A stretch of 64,000 bases of DNA from Bipolaris cookei (lineage: Eukaryota > Ascomycota > Dothideomycetes > Pleosporales > Pleosporaceae), in contig NRSV01000021.1 of assembly GCA_002286855.1 (NCBI GenBank), positions 361,504 through 425,503 of the forward strand, given 5' to 3'. This document shows, piece after piece, positions 49,605 to 61,100 of the stretch. The notes below the pieces were generated by a model that saw only the letters and a list, made by a program, of their open reading frames with translations, ran no database searches and was not told the origin of the DNA. The position numbers were made by a program, and so were the translations under genes. Every line of letters begins with the position of its first letter. The first letter of the stretch is position 1.

Positions 49605-51760
49605 TTTGCTGACTTAAGGAAATGTCAAATTGTAATTGAAACGGTATACACTTGCTAGAAGTTGATCGCAGTGAGCAAGTCAACTGGGCATGATGGAGAT
49701 TTCACAAAGGCAGAAACGACGTCCCTTTAAACAACCAAACCCCGCATGTCCAGGATCTCCACGTTCAAAGAGGACCCACTCTCTAGGCTGTGTCACTATG
49801 CACTTTCAATAGCCGTTCATCCGGATAATAGCACTGCGCATGCATTGTGACGAGGGATCATGTACCATTACCCCAGCTTCCCCACTCAAACAGGGTGGCA
49901 TACATATTCTAACTTCTGCTGGAATGCATCATGAGCCCCTGTCCAAGGCATTCAAACAAAGGCGAGACTACAAACTTGCGGATCCGCAGGTGGATAGTTG
50001 TTGTACCGATGATATACAGGGGTGAGTCTGGAGATGATGATTGGTCCATAAAGCTGGGGTAAAGCTATCTCCCAGGACGAGGGTACAGGCCAGACGTGTA
50101 CGGGGGTGAACGCTGCAGTGGTCGTATGTTGGTAAACTGTGTGCGGAGAAGTATCACATCTAGTAAAGAGAAATGTTCGGTTGCGTGTTTGGCCCACTGT
50201 CAGATGTAAGTTGTGCGGAGCCGGAGCTGGGAGGTGAAGATGGCGCGTTCAGGCTTCCAATTCCAGCGTATCACGTCCTAGAAAGAGGAGACGATGTACA
50301 CGTCCGTGACTAGCAGCGAGTGACACGTGCAACGAAGCAATCGAGACGAGGCGCGGACCAACAGTGATCTACACGAACTCGAGTTGCTGGAGATCGTAGA
50401 GAGTTGATACGGAGGAAGTAGTATAGTAGCTGACTGCATCGCACCGTTTGGAGCTCCTTGGAGCATCCCCGTCTTACCTGGATGACGGCTCTTGGCTCCC
50501 ATGCGCCTGTGGTAAGTTCTGTTGGGCGCACGTTGGTCTGCGGGGGTCGTGCCACGCTGACGTTCGTTTGGATGCACTTCTTTCTCTCTCGTGGAAGAAT
50601 GCAGATGTGGGGTGCAGGGCTTCCTATGCCTCATGCTGAAGGGAGTGTAACTTGGCGTGAACACTAGTGCCGGAGGGTGCGGGGTTAGCCCCGCCCCGGC
50701 GTACGGGGAAGTGATAGACCAGCCACTGCAACCATCCCCTCAAAAGCTGTGTTATGCACTGTCGTCAGCACATCTCATCACAAGTGGTGGCATGTGTCGG
50801 CTGTTGAATGTCTACTGAGCTGCAAACTATGTGACGTTGTCTTGTATGGTTGGGCATGTTCAGATTCCAGAGCGTAGCCGTTATACATCGACTCGCAAAA
50901 GCGAGTATCGCCATAGCTTTGACTGTGCCTCTCAAGTCTGCATAATATTGGCTGCAGGAGTGCAGAGATCAGCAGACTTCTCGGCGCACTAAGGATTGCA
51001 GGTTAACTGTGAATCTCGGATGAGGTTGATCGATCGAGAAAACACCTAGCAGTGCTACAAAGATCGTGTTATAACCATCGCCAATCCAATCCAGGAATGC
51101 AGCCTCGTGGTGTTCTCTGCAGCTCGAGTAATTCTGTGTGGATTTCTTTTGGGCACACTAAAGTGTCAGAGGTCTCCGCCTCAACTCGAGTCAACAGCAT
51201 TACTACAATTCTCTTATGTTGAGGTTCGAGGTTGAGACAGCTAAGTAGGGAAAGGAGCTTACTTTCCGCTCAGCGGTCGATTCCCTGTGCAATGTAATCG
51301 CGGGCCCTGGCTTAGTCGTAGTCTCAAGACCACTCGCTCAGCGGGGGTGCGTACTGTCGATCCGAACGGTCCTATTTTAAAGTTTACCAGCATCCAAAGG
51401 TTTCTGGTCTAGCCCAGTAAGTTGCATGTCACCGAGACTGCGTACGGAATAGAGTGATTTCAGTTGTGTCGAACCGTTTGTACATAAGCCGGTATCTAAG
51501 GTTCATTGGCCGTCGTGCGACCATATGAGGATCCAGTCAGCCCACAGGAAACTTTCCAATAATCTCCAGAACGCCCACAAATCTAACAATACATAACTCT
51601 CGTATACCGAAACGCCTCCCAACAAAATAGGGCTATCAATTTTTCAATGGCAGTTAAAGTCTACTAATACCGAGGATGAATTTTGAAAGGAGCGTAGGCA
51701 AAACGACAGGGGAAGTACAAATTCCCAGAGGGATACAAGAGGAACGAGACAAATAGAAGC
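49605..51760. other. Long intergenic region between alcohol oxidase and alternative oxidase
   Basis: Holds the promoter of alcohol oxidase and the 3' flank of alternative oxidase (both minus). The G+C-rich palindrome at 50680-50693 is noted separately. No gene supported in 2.1 kb. Confidence 0.5.
50680..50693. promoter_or_regulatory. CGG-N8-CCG inverted triplet
   Basis: The sequence CGGGGTTAGCCCCG lies about 1.1 kb upstream of the alcohol oxidase ATG. Inverted CGG triplets are the usual target form of dimeric Zn2Cys6 factors, but such a motif can occur by chance and could also simply form a hairpin. Confidence 0.3.
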
Positions 51761-52982
51761 CTAAATGACCTCGTGTCTTTCCCAGCCAGTTGGCTTTTGA
51801 TGCAAAAGGTCCTTTGTTGGGTGTGGCTCTTCCGGATTTCGATACTCGCTAACGTAGGGGTTGGGATCTTCCTTCTGGTCGAGGTTACCAAAGGTGTGGT
51901 TGACTTCTCGATGCTTGCTTTCATCTGCGCGAACTGGGGTGATGTTAGCGTGCTGTGCAATACATATCGATAAAAGCACACGTACTGTAGAGAAGCAGAT
52001 CTCGCATTGTGCGGTGACCCTCTGGCATCTGCCAGTAATCAACCGCAATCTCGGGTGCTTCCATCTTTTCCCATTTGGGAAGACGACCTTCGTCAAGGTC
52101 TTTGATCTGACGTGTGTACGTGATGACTGCTTCTTCCTCAAGGTATCCAATGAAGCGGTGGACAGTGCGAGGGCTTAGGAGGTAGGCGAAGAACAGGGCG
52201 TTGCAAAATACACCTTGTGCTCCAAGCACCATGAGGCGCATAAAGGGTCCAGGGCGTTGCATCTTCAGGAACACGAGCAGGTGCATACGCTCGTTGTAGC
52301 TCTCTTCGAGCAGGGATTCAATCCTGGAGAGTGCATTAATAAATGTGCAATGCTCACTGCGTAATAATACGTACCATCCATTGTCTCGCTTCATTCTCCG
52401 CATAGAATGCAGGTGGCGTAACATACCGGCTACCATGCCAGGAACGCCTGCAACGCTCTCCAAGAAGACATTCCGAATCAAGTACTTCTCTTCCGTCATG
52501 GCGAACTGCTTTCGTGCTGCTACTGGGTCTTTGCCATCCACATCCGCGGGCTTTGGGTGCTTGTATCCCGTTACCCTATCGAGACCCCAGCGTAGCACCT
52601 TGACGGCAATCAAAGCAACTTTATCGGACATGGTCTTGGCTTCACGGTGAGCGACGACGACTTGGTTCATCTGCTCTTCTGTGTATACTGGAAGTTGTCA
52701 GCTGCTGATGAGTTAGACAAGCTCAATGTACGCACCTGGATGTGGCCATGCTGCCTGTGTCTTGCGAACTTTCTCTGTCGGATGCTTCTCAAAAAACTCC
52801 TTGATCTTGGCTTCGCCGCTAGGCGAAGAAGAAAAGTTTCGTCTAGCGTTTGGAGTCTTGAAGTGCTGGGTCACGACAAAGGTGGGTCGAAGTCCGGCAT
52901 TATAGCTCTGGAAGGACTTGATAAGCTGAGCGGTGCCCCGTTTTGAGGCTGCCGATCCGTATATTGCTGCTCTAGTAGACAT
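51761..52982 (-). CDS. Mitochondrial alternative oxidase
   Basis: Four exons, complement(join(51761..51933,51986..52323,52375..52687,52736..52982)), 356 aa. This di-iron enzyme of the inner mitochondrial membrane oxidises ubiquinol with oxygen, bypassing complexes III and IV, and is insensitive to cyanide. Seen: an N-terminal presequence (about 1-60), then the four iron-ligand motifs in order: [14 protein letters not shown] (about 156), [13 protein letters not shown] (about 188-200, rebuilt across intron 2), [14 protein letters not shown] (about 246-259) and [15 protein letters not shown] (about 301-315). The last motif confirms the acceptor at 51934: joining LLLY to IRADESKH needs the CCCCAG site rather than the CGCAG eight bases later. 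Length is typical. Confidence 0.96.
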
Positions 52983-54337
52983 GATATGTGGCGGAGAGTA
53001 TGTATATCAAAGGAGGTGAGTAGAGTACTTAGGATATCGTCCAGGTGTAGTGGTGAATACTGATGTGTGGTATGAGAGACGACTCAGGCACTCATTAGTC
53101 CTTTAATAGTCCTTGATACAAAAGTAAACGAGACGCCGATAACCAAAAAAATCTTCGGTTAGTACTCGTACTTTCCGTAGACAGCCACCGATGACGCCCA
53201 GTCATCAAGGGTGAAACAGGAATGGCCATGGGACGCCGTAGCTACATTGCGGCATCTCCATTCCACGGCAGCGCCTACGAGCAAATGGGCTTTGTCTAAG
53301 ATGCCGAGACAGTAAGCAGACCTGTCGAGAACAGAAGCATAGGTCGCGTGCAGCGGCGAGTTCGAAGCGGCTGAGTAATTCAATACTCAGCTAACGAGAA
53401 GAAACCGGAACAAGGCAGCCAAGCCTCCGACTTCCGATTGCAGACACTGGTCAAATACCCCTGCAAAGCCAACACCTGAAGTTGCAGACATCTTGTGTTT
53501 GATACTGCTGGTATCTCAATGTAATAGAGAACCGAAATTCGAGTTTTCTAGATGTTTTAAAGCCCAATTTGACCGTGTTGGTCGCATCGAATGTTAGGCA
53601 ACTCATCCCGGGAGATGTTCGTCGGGCTTTCGGGGACTCGCTATCCACCACGAAAGACCCACCTGCATTCTGAAAGAGCGGTAACGACGATGACTGCATC
53701 TATTCACTGATGAGCCAAACGCCACCTGATTGGGAGTCCAAAGTCAGTGCAAGGCTGCCCGCACTTGCGCATTTCAAATGCTCGCTATCAGTACACTGTA
53801 TGCCAAAGACTACCAAAACAACAATGACAATAACAAACCAGTGCAGCCAGGTGCATCCCAGTTGAACAAGTGGAAAATTTATAGACGAGCAGAAGGACGA
53901 CTATCTTAAAGACACTAATACAGGTTCTAGAAGGGCTGGAAGAGTGAGTGGGTGCTTCTGCGCCGAGTACGCGGGATAGTGCATGTTGCAGCTCATCCAC
54001 ACTGTGGCGCAATGCCGGACCTTCTGTTTTAGGTCAAAAATACGCGAACCCGTAGCTTCGTGATTTGATGTGTGCTACTCACAAAGCACAGAGAGATAGA
54101 CACGTTGTCTGCAACAAGCTGAGATAGGGACACAGATGACATCAGATGAAGCAGGAGGGACCGGTCAAATGGGTGTTGTTAGTCCATGGCGACATTACGA
54201 TATCCATTTACGCGTCTTGATACAAAGAGGGTCGCACCCCGGACCTCGCAGCTGGTGTCAAGTCTGCTGCTCCGTATTACTACTACATATGTGTCATCAT
54301 CCGCCAAACTTGTCTGGAAAATTTCTAAACAGCTAAT
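52983..54337. other. Intergenic region
   Basis: Promoter of alternative oxidase and 3' flank of the acylphosphatase gene. Small open frames only; no RNA gene recognised. Confidence 0.55.
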
Positions 54338-54745
54338 CTAATAGCGGACGTTGAAGCCACTCTCATCGGACTTTGTGGCAATGTCGGAGTGGTCGACTTT
54401 GGAGACGGATGAGGCTGGTGGACCCTTGTGCAGGTGCTGGACGAAGTCGTTGAGCTTGTCGTCGGTGGCCTGAGCCTCACCCTGGACCTGGAAAGGGTTA
54501 GTGCGGGTGAGGCGTGGCGGCAATGGTAATAGCATTGTGAGTGCGTACGCTTCCGTCTGATGCATTGGTCACGAAGCCCGTCACACCAAGACTCCGGGCG
54601 AGCTTCTGGGTGAAGGACCTGAAATTGACACCTTGTACACGGCCCTCGACCTTGTACTGGATCTGTGCAAACTGGTTAGCTTCTGCCACGACAGCACGCA
54701 CTTGGCATGACAGCGACGGACGCGACGCACTCGCTTGGCCGACAT
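54338..54745 (-). CDS. Acylphosphatase
   Basis: Three exons, complement(join(54338..54487,54549..54662,54731..54745)), introns 68 and 61 bp, 92 aa, the standard acylphosphatase size. It hydrolyses acyl-phosphates such as 1,3-bisphosphoglycerate and carbamoyl phosphate. Exon 1 codes only MSAKR. The active-site loop GRVQGVNFR (Arg is the phosphate ligand) and GFVTNASDGSVQGEA (Asn is the catalytic residue; signature 2 lies across intron 2) are both complete. The terminal part KSDESGFNVRY fits the beta-strand ending of the fold. The gene is too broken up to be seen as one open frame. Confidence 0.93.
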
Positions 54746-55508
54746 TGTGCGTTAATGCGTGTACTTGGAATGGGGGGGGGCGCGGAGAGGGGCACGGCAG
54801 CGCTTTGAGTACAGTGCAACGAGTTGGTTGTTATAGGCAGGGAGAAGAGTACAGCTCTGCAACAAGACACACGAGGGTCAGTCAAGCCACTGGTCCGCCG
54901 GCGATATGGGCAAGGCGCGGTGCAGCAGCGCGACGTCATCGCAACTGGCGAAACCTAGACGCTGCCACTACAAGAGGGACGTTGGGAGGCACCCCTGCGA
55001 CGTCGCGGATGGCGGACGGGTGCGGGGCCAGAGTGAGAGCTCCTTTGCTGGGGAGATGCGGACACAGAGACAGAGAGATCTGAGAGGGCAGCCTCGGCCG
55101 CCGCAAGGGGCCAGCGCGGGTCAACGGGCGAATTGCTTTTTTTGCATACACGTCGATGTACAGTCAGCGCCGTGTTGCTCGCAACCGCAATGTGTTCACG
55201 GCTGCCGGAAATTACTCGCCGCGAGGGAGCGCCGGGCGGTGGTGACGCTAGTCTCGCGTTGTTTTCGGATACAATCTCGCGTCGCTCCCCAGTCGATGAA
55301 ACCTCTAATCAAACGCCCCCCTTTCGCCGCAGAGCCACATAGCAACAACCGCACTTCGCCCAGGTGGCTCCGCAAACAACTGCGAGTCCTTGAAAACCAT
55401 CCTCACACTCCGTAAATGCCGAGGATTCGAAAAAAGCACCGAATCTCTCTGCTGATAAGGAGTCTGACGACTGCCACGGCTTTGCACCTTCCCCCCCTGT
55501 CAACCACA
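54746..55508. other. Divergent intergenic region
   Basis: 763 bp between the acylphosphatase ATG (minus) and the ATG of the next gene (plus). Contains a G-run (54772-54780). Both promoters should be here. No separate gene supported. Confidence 0.55.
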
Positions 55509-57008
55509 ATGGACACGACATCCACCTCGCCGCCCCAACGCTCGACGTCGCCCGACCCATGGGCTACGCCCTCTCTTGCCATCGGCGCCATCCCGCCCCT
55601 CGACCGCTCCGTCTCGACCGCTTCGTCGGTCTCGTCAGTTTCCGGACGCTCGGCAGGCTCCCGGCTGTCCGATGGCGGCAGGCGGCGTGGATACATGAGG
55701 CCTGAGGGCACTGAGTTCTCCGAGTCTGCAAAGAGCAGAGAGAGCGTCATGAATCTCGGCACTATTGCCCATCTGCAATACTACTTCGCCAGAACTGGTC
55801 TGCTTGACACCGCCACGGGACGAATAGCAAAAGGTCGCAAGCCCGGATCGCGAACAGCGAGCGGCAACGAGCCACTCTCGCCGGGGCTTGATGCAGAGTT
55901 TGGTATATTGTCGCCTGGATCACCAATGAGCGAGCATCACATGGGCGAGGGCTTCGTCGAGTCACCGCTCGACGAGACGCCCTCCATGACCTGGGAGGAC
56001 CCTGAGCCGATGATGCTCCCACCTACCGTTAGCACATACAAGAACAATCCCATCTACGTACCCCCGCCACCTGATATGACAGTACTTCGTCGCGAACTAC
56101 GCGAGTCGCTCGCCGAATCCATGAAGCATCTGCACGAGCTCGAGAAGGGCTTCTCTGACATTCAGCCAGACGGAAAGACAGCAAAGAATGGTGGCGCTGA
56201 TGCGTCGGGATGGCACGAAGTTCAGGGCCTGAACTTGCTCGATGTCACGACGCTGGCCATCAGGGCTGCCAAAAACTACTACACTGCACACGAAGAGCCA
56301 CAGCGACTTTACGCCATCAAGTCGGAACGTGAGATTCGCAAAGAGCTGTACGATACACTCGAGGTGCTGAAGCGTCTGGCCATTCGCAACTTTGGAAACG
56401 GTGTTCAGCCATACGAAGTAACTCAACTCAAGCAGTGGGTTGACGACATCAGCGCGCTTCTAGATACGGAAGAAGAGAAGGAACGTGAAGAACAAGAGGC
56501 GCGTGAAACGTGGTCGTGGCGCGATGGCGACTGGTCGGGCAAGGAGCGGGAGCGAGAAGTTCTCTTCCTCCGATCGTTTGACGAGACGAGCGCCGAAGCC
56601 CTTCCAGAGTGGACAGCCCCTACTGACTCGGAACTGCCGACGCCCTTCCTTGCCACGCTCCAAGACGGACTGAGACTGGTGCGCCTGCACAACACGCTGG
56701 TACGAAGATCGAAACGACATTTTGAGCAGATCAAGACGTACCACACCGACACAACGAAGCCATACCGCTGCGCCGACAACCTGCGCTACTGGGTCAAAGC
56801 GGCAGAACTGCGCTGGGACATCAAGCTTGATGTCGATGTCATGGGCGTGGTACAGGGCAAGGACGCGGAAGCATGGCGAAAGTTTGACGCAGCTATTCTA
56901 CAATGGAGTCAAGGGGTGCGTGAGGAAATCACGCTGGAGTGGCTGAAGCAGAAGAACCAGGCGAGGACACCTACACTACAGATCGACCCAAACTATGAGG
57001 CGCTGTGA
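55509..57008 (+). CDS. Conserved fungal protein of unknown function
   Basis: Single exon, 499 aa from ATG 55509, whose ACCACAATGG context is better than that of the in-frame ATG 55416. Unrecognised. Visible parts: a Ser/Pro-rich N-terminus (1-80), a short conserved-looking helix ESVMNLGTIAHLQYYFARTG (about 78-97), acidic and Pro-rich sequence (about 110-180), then a mostly helical, charged region (about 190-480) with LAIRAAKNYYTAHEEPQRLY, QLKQWVDDISALLDTEEEKE and NLRYWVKAAELRWDIKLDVD. There is no signal peptide or membrane segment. The well-ordered C-terminal half and good codon structure make it a real gene; I cannot give a function. Confidence 0.8.
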   Translation: MDTTSTSPPQRSTSPDPWATPSLAIGAIPPLDRSVSTASSVSSVSGRSAGSRLSDGGRRRGYMRPEGTEFSESAKSRESVMNLGTIAHLQYYFARTGLLDTATGRIAKGRKPGSRTASGNEPLSPGLDAEFGILSPGSPMSEHHMGEGFVESPLDETPSMTWEDPEPMMLPPTVSTYKNNPIYVPPPPDMTVLRRELRESLAESMKHLHELEKGFSDIQPDGKTAKNGGADASGWHEVQGLNLLDVTTLAIRAAKNYYTAHEEPQRLYAIKSEREIRKELYDTLEVLKRLAIRNFGNGVQPYEVTQLKQWVDDISALLDTEEEKEREEQEARETWSWRDGDWSGKEREREVLFLRSFDETSAEALPEWTAPTDSELPTPFLATLQDGLRLVRLHNTLVRRSKRHFEQIKTYHTDTTKPYRCADNLRYWVKAAELRWDIKLDVDVMGVVQGKDAEAWRKFDAAILQWSQGVREEITLEWLKQKNQARTPTLQIDPNYEAL

Positions 57009-58157
57009 AGTGGCCAGATGATGGCAAATGCGAGGGCTAGTTCGCCGATTTCTTTCGCTGTTTATGTTTTTGCAAGTATCATCCTTTTGTAATTTGCATG
57101 ATGATTACGTCTTCAGACTCTCAACTCTTCTCGGCAAGAAGTTTTACTAGTAGTTTATCTCTTTTTTTCTTTTGTCTTTTCGGGAGAAAGCCCTGGATGG
57201 AAGCTGGGCTCCCTTAGTATCATTCGGCTCAGAGGGCGCTGGATGGCTGGCGACTTGAGATAGATACCCCCTTTTTGGATCAGCGGCTTGCAGTCAGATG
57301 TTGTATGAAATGGAGTCTAGTTGAGAATGAAAGGTGGTGTCAGGGTGTGTGAGTGTGTGTATGTACTATGTAATGTCTATGTAGGGTTATATTGAGATAC
57401 ATCATTGATAATAGTATCTGTCGTCGTAGGAGGGGAATAGTAGTAGTCATCTGAAAAGGGGGGCAGGCCAATGGTCCAGACGTGTCTACGTACTAGATGT
57501 GCAATGTGTCCCACGTGGTTGGAGGGGCGTATTTGTGTACAATGTGGGTACATGTGTATGTAGTATATAGGTCGTATATGTGTGCACAAGGCGGGCTTGG
57601 GGCGCATAGTGAAGTCATGTGCTCGTATATCCAAAGCATATATAACCATGGCACAAGCTCGACGGCCGACCGAGCGCCTCTTTAGCGTTGCAGAGTGGAG
57701 GGGCTGGGCGCATTGACAGCATTGGGCGCAGGGGGCTTGCTGGCGGAAATTGAGCATAGCGGCACTCGGTGTCTCAAAGGCGGGACGCTGTGAACTGTCC
57801 TGATTGCTGGGGGAACGTGTCGTCCAGGCGTGGCTCATTTGCATACGACGTCTTATCGCGGCGGGAACAGCACAGAGGACACTGAAGCCCATTGCATTCT
57901 CGCCCTCTGCTGCAGGCCGCCTAGTGCCTACATACATACCTGACATCCATCCATCCGTCCATACATACCACCAAAAGAAACGCGTGAAGGCGGCTGACGC
58001 GACGCCGGAGCCGGCCACCTCCCCAAGCCCTCGAAGAAACGACTCATCTCCCGGTGCAGCGCATCCGTGCATCCAGCGCACTCCGGCGTGCGCAGCCCTC
58101 GCCCTCGACTGAACGCGACCTGGAGATCTTCTCGAGGTCCAAGCAGAGAAATGCTCG
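57009..58157. other. Intergenic region and KAR9 leader
   Basis: 3' flank of the unknown gene and promoter/leader of KAR9. It is covered on the minus strand by a long open frame (57377-59053) that I regard as a shadow of KAR9. An out-of-frame ATG at 58151 sits 7 nt before the KAR9 ATG. Confidence 0.55.
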
Positions 58158-61100
58158 ATGAGCCACCCGGCCGCGCCGCCTCGAGTGAACAACAGCAGCA
58201 GCCCCGCGACTGCCGTTGACTTGCCAGCGAAGACACCGCCCAATCCATCATCGGCCCCATCGCCAGCAGCGTCATCGCCCAAACCCCTTCGTCCCACGCC
58301 TCCACACCTCGAAAGCACCACCAAACTCGCGCGAAATGTCTCTCCGGGCCTGCTGGCGCGCATGAAGTTCCTCAACCAGCCCGCCGACACCCACTCCACT
58401 ACCAAGGCTACTGTCGACGTCGGCCGCATCGAGCAGGATCGGCTGCGGCGCCTCGACGAGTTCCGCAAAGCCCGCAACCTCGACATCGAGCGCCGGGGTA
58501 CTGCGTGGACTGCAAAGCCGGGCCAGTCGACGCCCACCCTCACGCCCCTCATCCCCCAGTCGACGGGCGGGAGCGTGCCAGCCCTCACCATGGAGCCCGA
58601 CTTTGAGAGCGATCGCAGCAGTGTCGTCAGCACCAGCGACAAGGTTTTGCCCTCCGAGTCGGATGCTGATGGCGAGCTCGACATGCAAAAGTATCGCTTG
58701 CCCGACGTCACGAAGCCGGAAAAAGCCCTCGCCCAGACGCTGGTCGCGACTGCCATGACATCGCCCATAACAAGCGCGACAACAACACCCCCAGCAACCA
58801 CACCTGCCACTGCAACTGCAAACACCACCACAACAACAATACAAGAGGCACCCATCATCAGCCCGTCACCACCACCATCATCCACGGTAGCCGCCCTCCT
58901 ACCGCCATTGCCCATCCAGGCAGAACGCACACTACCCCCAACGCCGCCGCCTAAGGACTCGCCGCCGCTGCAGGACTCGCCGCCGCTGCCACCACTGCCG
59001 CTAGCCGACCCCGATGAGGCTTCCGTCCTCGACGACAACAATGGCATCGACATTGAGTCCTACTTCCAGCGCCGCCACTATCCACGCGCCGGCTCCATCT
59101 ATACCCTCTCCAAGGCCAGCTTCACCAACCAGATCCAGCAGCTGACCTCGATGAAGCTACCACCCACCACCATCGCTTCAGAGATCACTGCCCTGGCCTC
59201 GCCAACCCAGGCCGCCCGCGCACTACACAAGGCAGCCAACGACATCCGTCTGTGGGTCTCCAAGATCAAGGAGGTCCTCAGCGGCCTGGACGCCGACGAC
59301 GATGTCGAGTGGGCCGCCGCTGCTGGCCGAGAGGGGCTTGCCGAAGTTGACACCGCAATTAGCAAGTTCGAGGGACTTGTCAACGTCTACATCGGTGCTA
59401 TCGAAGATCTCCAATCGCGGTCAGACATTGCCCTGCTGCCTACAAGAGACCAAGTCACCCTCGTGAGCCAGATGGAAGACATTGTAATGAGCTGGGGTGA
59501 GATTAAGCAGACTCTCAAGGGCATCAAGAACCAAGTCGAGATTGCCATGGAGTGGGAAGAGCTGTGGAACAATGTCCTGGGTGAGATTGGCGCCGAAGTC
59601 GAAAACCTCAGCCGCTTGGTATTCGAGATGGAGGAGCGCAGACATCGCGTCATCTCAGACTCGGTCGCCGAGGCGCCAGAAAAGTTCGACATCAAGGAGC
59701 TCGAGAACATTGTCGAGGATCTGCCGCGAAAGCAAGCTATTCTCAACAGCAAGCGGTTTAGTATGCCCACGCTGTCCATCCTGTCTCCTGTTTCACCGCT
59801 CCCTCAAATCGAGCAAGAAAACTCTCGGCTGCTAGCTCTCTTCGCCAAGCTGCAACCATTGCGTGCGTCGCTTGACTTCCTACCCATGCGACTCAGTACT
59901 TTCCAAATAAGAGCAAAGACCATTTTTCCCTCTGCTTGTGACGAACTGGACCGCAGGAGGGAGCAGCTTGAGGCACAGGAGAAGAAATTGGAAGCCGAAG
60001 CAGATGCACTACGAGAGGAACTGGGCGAAGACAAGTGGGTGCACAGCTTCCGCCAGGCTGGAAGCAAGGCTGTTGCCATGTACGATTCATGCATGAAGAG
60101 CATACAGAGACTACAGCAAGCCATCGACGACACTGACGACGAGAAGCTGGCCTCACGTATTGCCACATACAAGGACAAGAGAGACCACTACCCACCGTCT
60201 ATGAGGCGTGTCCTGGAATTGATTGACATTGAGATGAAGCACAGGTCTACCGTCAACGGTGAGATCCTGCGCATTCAGCAGGATGTACGGTCCAAGGTGG
60301 AGGATCTCGAGACAGTCACTGGAAACATGGACGCCATCCTGGAAGACTTTACTGCCAGGCGCAAGCTTCGCGACTCTGTTTCTACCGTCCTCTCTGCTCG
60401 CACCGAAACCTCGTTCGCCCATTCCAACATGGGCACCCCAGGCAGCTCTCCCGCGTCAAGCGTCGTCATGAGCCGCAAGAGTAGTGCCACGAGCTCCGCT
60501 GTTCTCCCGTCTGGCAAGAAGCCCCGTCAGCCCAGTGCCGCAACATCCAAACCAGTAATGCCTGCAAACCGACGATACTCGAGCATGCCGCAAAGCACAG
60601 GTGCTCCTCCTCGAAAGTCCCTGCCCTCGTCTCGTCTGGACTTTACACCTTCTCGTGCTACAGCTGGCACATTGGCTAGCCAAGCACGCGTGAAGACTCC
60701 CGCCGACAAACCGGAACCCAAGCCTCGCTGGAACTCGGATACCCATCTGCGTGACACAATCATTGGACACAACTTCAAGCCGTTGTCTTTGAGCACACCA
60801 TCGCCATTCCGAAAGGACAAGGACACGCCTGGTGGATCTGCGCGAAGCTCTTCAAGCCGTACGTCCATTCCTGTAAGAAGCCCATTAGGCCGTTCTTCGA
60901 ATCTCTCGCCCGCTATGTCTGCAAGGTCCACGTCCACCAGCCCTGCCTTGCAGCGCCCAGCACGACTTCTGGCGAGCCCCATGGAGTCACCAGCTACGCC
61001 TGCAGATGACAAGCCAGCACCCCGCTCAACGCCAACGTCTTCGCCTCAGACCATAACCACTACGCCAGGGTCAACCCGCCGCATAACTACTGCAAGACAA

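Noticed and set aside
57377..59053. 558-codon open frame on the minus strand
   Set aside because: Its 3' half is antisense to KAR9 coding sequence and its composition (Gly/Ser/Val runs) mirrors Pro/Ser/Thr codons of KAR9; no domain.
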